DNA of 14,673 nt, taken from NCBI GenBank assembly GCA_045602325.1, contig JAZSBH010000029.1, positions 1 through 14,673 of the forward strand. Reading direction: 5' to 3'. Under the pieces are notes generated by a model that was not told the DNA's origin, ran no database searches, and worked only from the letters and a program-made list of their open reading frames with translations. Position numbers and translations under genes: made by a program. Position 1 is the first letter of the stretch. Each line of letters starts with the position of its first letter. Below are positions 13,848 through 14,673 of the stretch, in pieces. This stretch comes from CAMEON01 sp045602325. GTDB lineage: Bacteria > Bacillota > Clostridia > Oscillospirales > CAG-272.

Positions 13848-14399
13848 TCACTTGACCATGCCGTAGCCGCCTGCGTACTTACTGACCTCGGAAACGGCGA
13901 CGAACACCTTGTTATCGCAGGACTTGCGGATCTCCCGAAGGGCCTTGGGGGTCTCCTTGCGGGGGAGGACAATGAAGATCATGTTCATCTTTTCCTTGGA
14001 GCCCTGACCCTCAAAGACGGTGTAGCCGCGGCCGTTTTCCTTGAGGTAGGCAGTGATCTTGGCGGTGCTCTCGTCGGAAGCGATCAGCTCCAGGTTGGAG
14101 GTGCCAAGGGCGATCTTGCTCTCCAGGGTGGAGCCCAGAAACAGACCCGTGGCGTAGCCCGCGCAGTAGAAGACCAGAAGCAGGAGGTTATCGCCCAGGG
14201 TGCCGATGAGGGTGGAAATGACCAGCCCCCAGATGGTACACTCGATAAAGCCCAAACCGGCAGCCTTGAGGCGCTGACCCTTGACCATCATACAGGTCTT
14301 GAGGGACTGGATGGTGATCTCCACGATCTTGGCGGCGCAGACCAGAAGACAGACGAGGATGGGGGAAACGCCGCGGAGGGTTTCGAGAAATTCGGACAT
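13848..14399 (-). CDS. UPF0316 (DUF5698/DUF2179) membrane protein
   Basis: This 183-residue protein matches the UPF0316 family, related to Bacillus YebE. Three hydrophobic helices (about 12-32, 50-69 and 70-92) form the DUF5698 part, with the family-like features IVEITIQSLKT, GFIECTIWGLV, and YATGLFLGSTLESKIALG. A soluble C-terminal DUF2179-type alpha/beta domain (about 100-175) follows, including GRGYTVFEGQG and MIFIVLPRKE. DUF2179 domains also occur on YitT-like membrane proteins and may bind a small ligand; the physiological role is not established. The ATG at 14399 follows AAGGAGT by seven bases. The length is normal for the family. I could not settle on a promoter in the AT-rich 14405-14460 region upstream. 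Confidence 0.9.
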   Translation of the reverse strand: MSEFLETLRGVSPILVCLLVCAAKIVEITIQSLKTCMMVKGQRLKAAGLGFIECTIWGLVISTLIGTLGDNLLLLVFYCAGYATGLFLGSTLESKIALGTSNLELIASDESTAKITAYLKENGRGYTVFEGQGSKEKMNMIFIVLPRKETPKALREIRKSCDNKVFVAVSEVSKYAGGYGMVK

Positions 14400-14477
14400 G
14401 GGGGTTACTCCTTATATAATGTTTTTATTTAGCCGATTGCATAATTAGAATAATTGCAGTTTGGCGGTGGGCACTTT

Positions 14478-14611
14478 CTATGAGGCCCCCTCCGGGAGGG
14501 TAGCGAAGCGGCGACACGGTAGTGAATGACTGCCAGTGGCAGTCAGAGCCGTGTCGTGACCGACCCGAAGGGAGACCTCCCGCGCAGCGGTGGGGGAGCC
14601 CGCGTGCATAG
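14478..14611. repeat. Nested palindromic intergenic element
   Basis: The gene-free right end holds a set of nested inverted repeats. The centre is TGACTGCC-AGT-GGCAGTCA (14527-14545). Around it, CGACACGG (14512-14519) pairs with CCGTGTCG (14549-14556). Farther out, C-rich and G-rich blocks (GGCCCCCTCC at 14484-14493 and GGGGGAGCC at 14592-14600) pair imperfectly, and CTATG (14478-14482) faces CATAG (14607-14611). Bases 14496-14511 and 14570-14591 also share GGGAGG/CCTCCC and GCGAAGCGG/GCGCAGCGG words. No coding frame is evident. The structure fits a non-autonomous palindromic repeat or a MITE-like element; copy number elsewhere cannot be judged here. To its right lie AAAAAGCTTTTT (14615-14626) and unassigned sequence up to the window end. 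Confidence 0.6.
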
Positions 14612-14673
14612 AGTAAAAAGCTTTTTCCCGATAAAGAGAATTAGGCTTTTAACTCGCGCACTCTCCCTCAGTC

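Noticed and set aside
14405..14460. Promoter for the UPF0316 gene
   Set aside because: The region is AT-rich with several partial -10 boxes, but none has a convincing -35 box at the correct spacing.

Overview
The window looks like chromosomal DNA from a moderately GC-rich Gram-positive bacterium, most likely a gut-type member of the class Clostridia (Bacillota). The reasons are strong AGGAGG-type ribosome binding sites, consensus SigA-type promoters with TGn-extended -10 boxes, Clostridia-style lipoprotein solute-binding proteins of about 500 residues, a short YtrA-type GntR regulator with an ABC exporter, and a UPF0316 membrane protein. Genus cannot be fixed by reading alone. There are no rRNA or tRNA genes, CRISPR arrays or transposase genes.

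Layout. (1) Bases 1-6548, minus strand: a three-gene operon read as MoxR-type AAA+ ATPase, then a zinc-ribbon/membrane/DUF58 protein, then a very large membrane transglutaminase-like protein whose 3' end runs off the left edge. A promoter (6627-6655) drives it. (2) Bases 6549-6853: a divergent intergenic region holding two promoters, repeated ATTTTCGG words and a palindrome near the MoxR start site. (3) Bases 6782-10096, plus strand: two tandem paralogous extracellular solute-binding lipoproteins. Each is its own unit with a near-consensus promoter, a hairpin in the 5' leader and a rho-independent terminator. No permease genes are adjacent. (4) Bases 10161-13290, plus strand: a tightly coupled operon of GntR/YtrA-type repressor, ABC ATPase, ABC-2-type permease and an unrecognised exported protein with two C-terminal membrane helices, ending at a terminator that can serve both strands. 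(5) Bases 13309-14399, minus strand: a UPF0316 (DUF5698/DUF2179) membrane protein followed by a small unrecognised cytosolic protein. (6) Bases 14400-14673: no gene, but an intergenic element of nested inverted repeats.

How the genes may work together. The MoxR/DUF58/transglutaminase trio is a recurrent bacterial cluster. Here the topology puts the ATPase, zinc ribbons and DUF58 domain in the cytoplasm and the transglutaminase catalytic domain outside, which suggests ATP-driven control of an extracellular activity. The two lipoproteins probably bind an imported nutrient and rely on a transporter encoded elsewhere. The GntR/ABC operon looks like a ligand- or stress-induced exporter with its own repressor. 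I do not see a well-supported wholly new system. The most interesting signals are the unusual architecture of the DUF58 and transglutaminase proteins, the matched leader hairpins of the two lipoprotein genes, the exported fourth gene of the GntR/ABC operon, and the terminal palindromic element.
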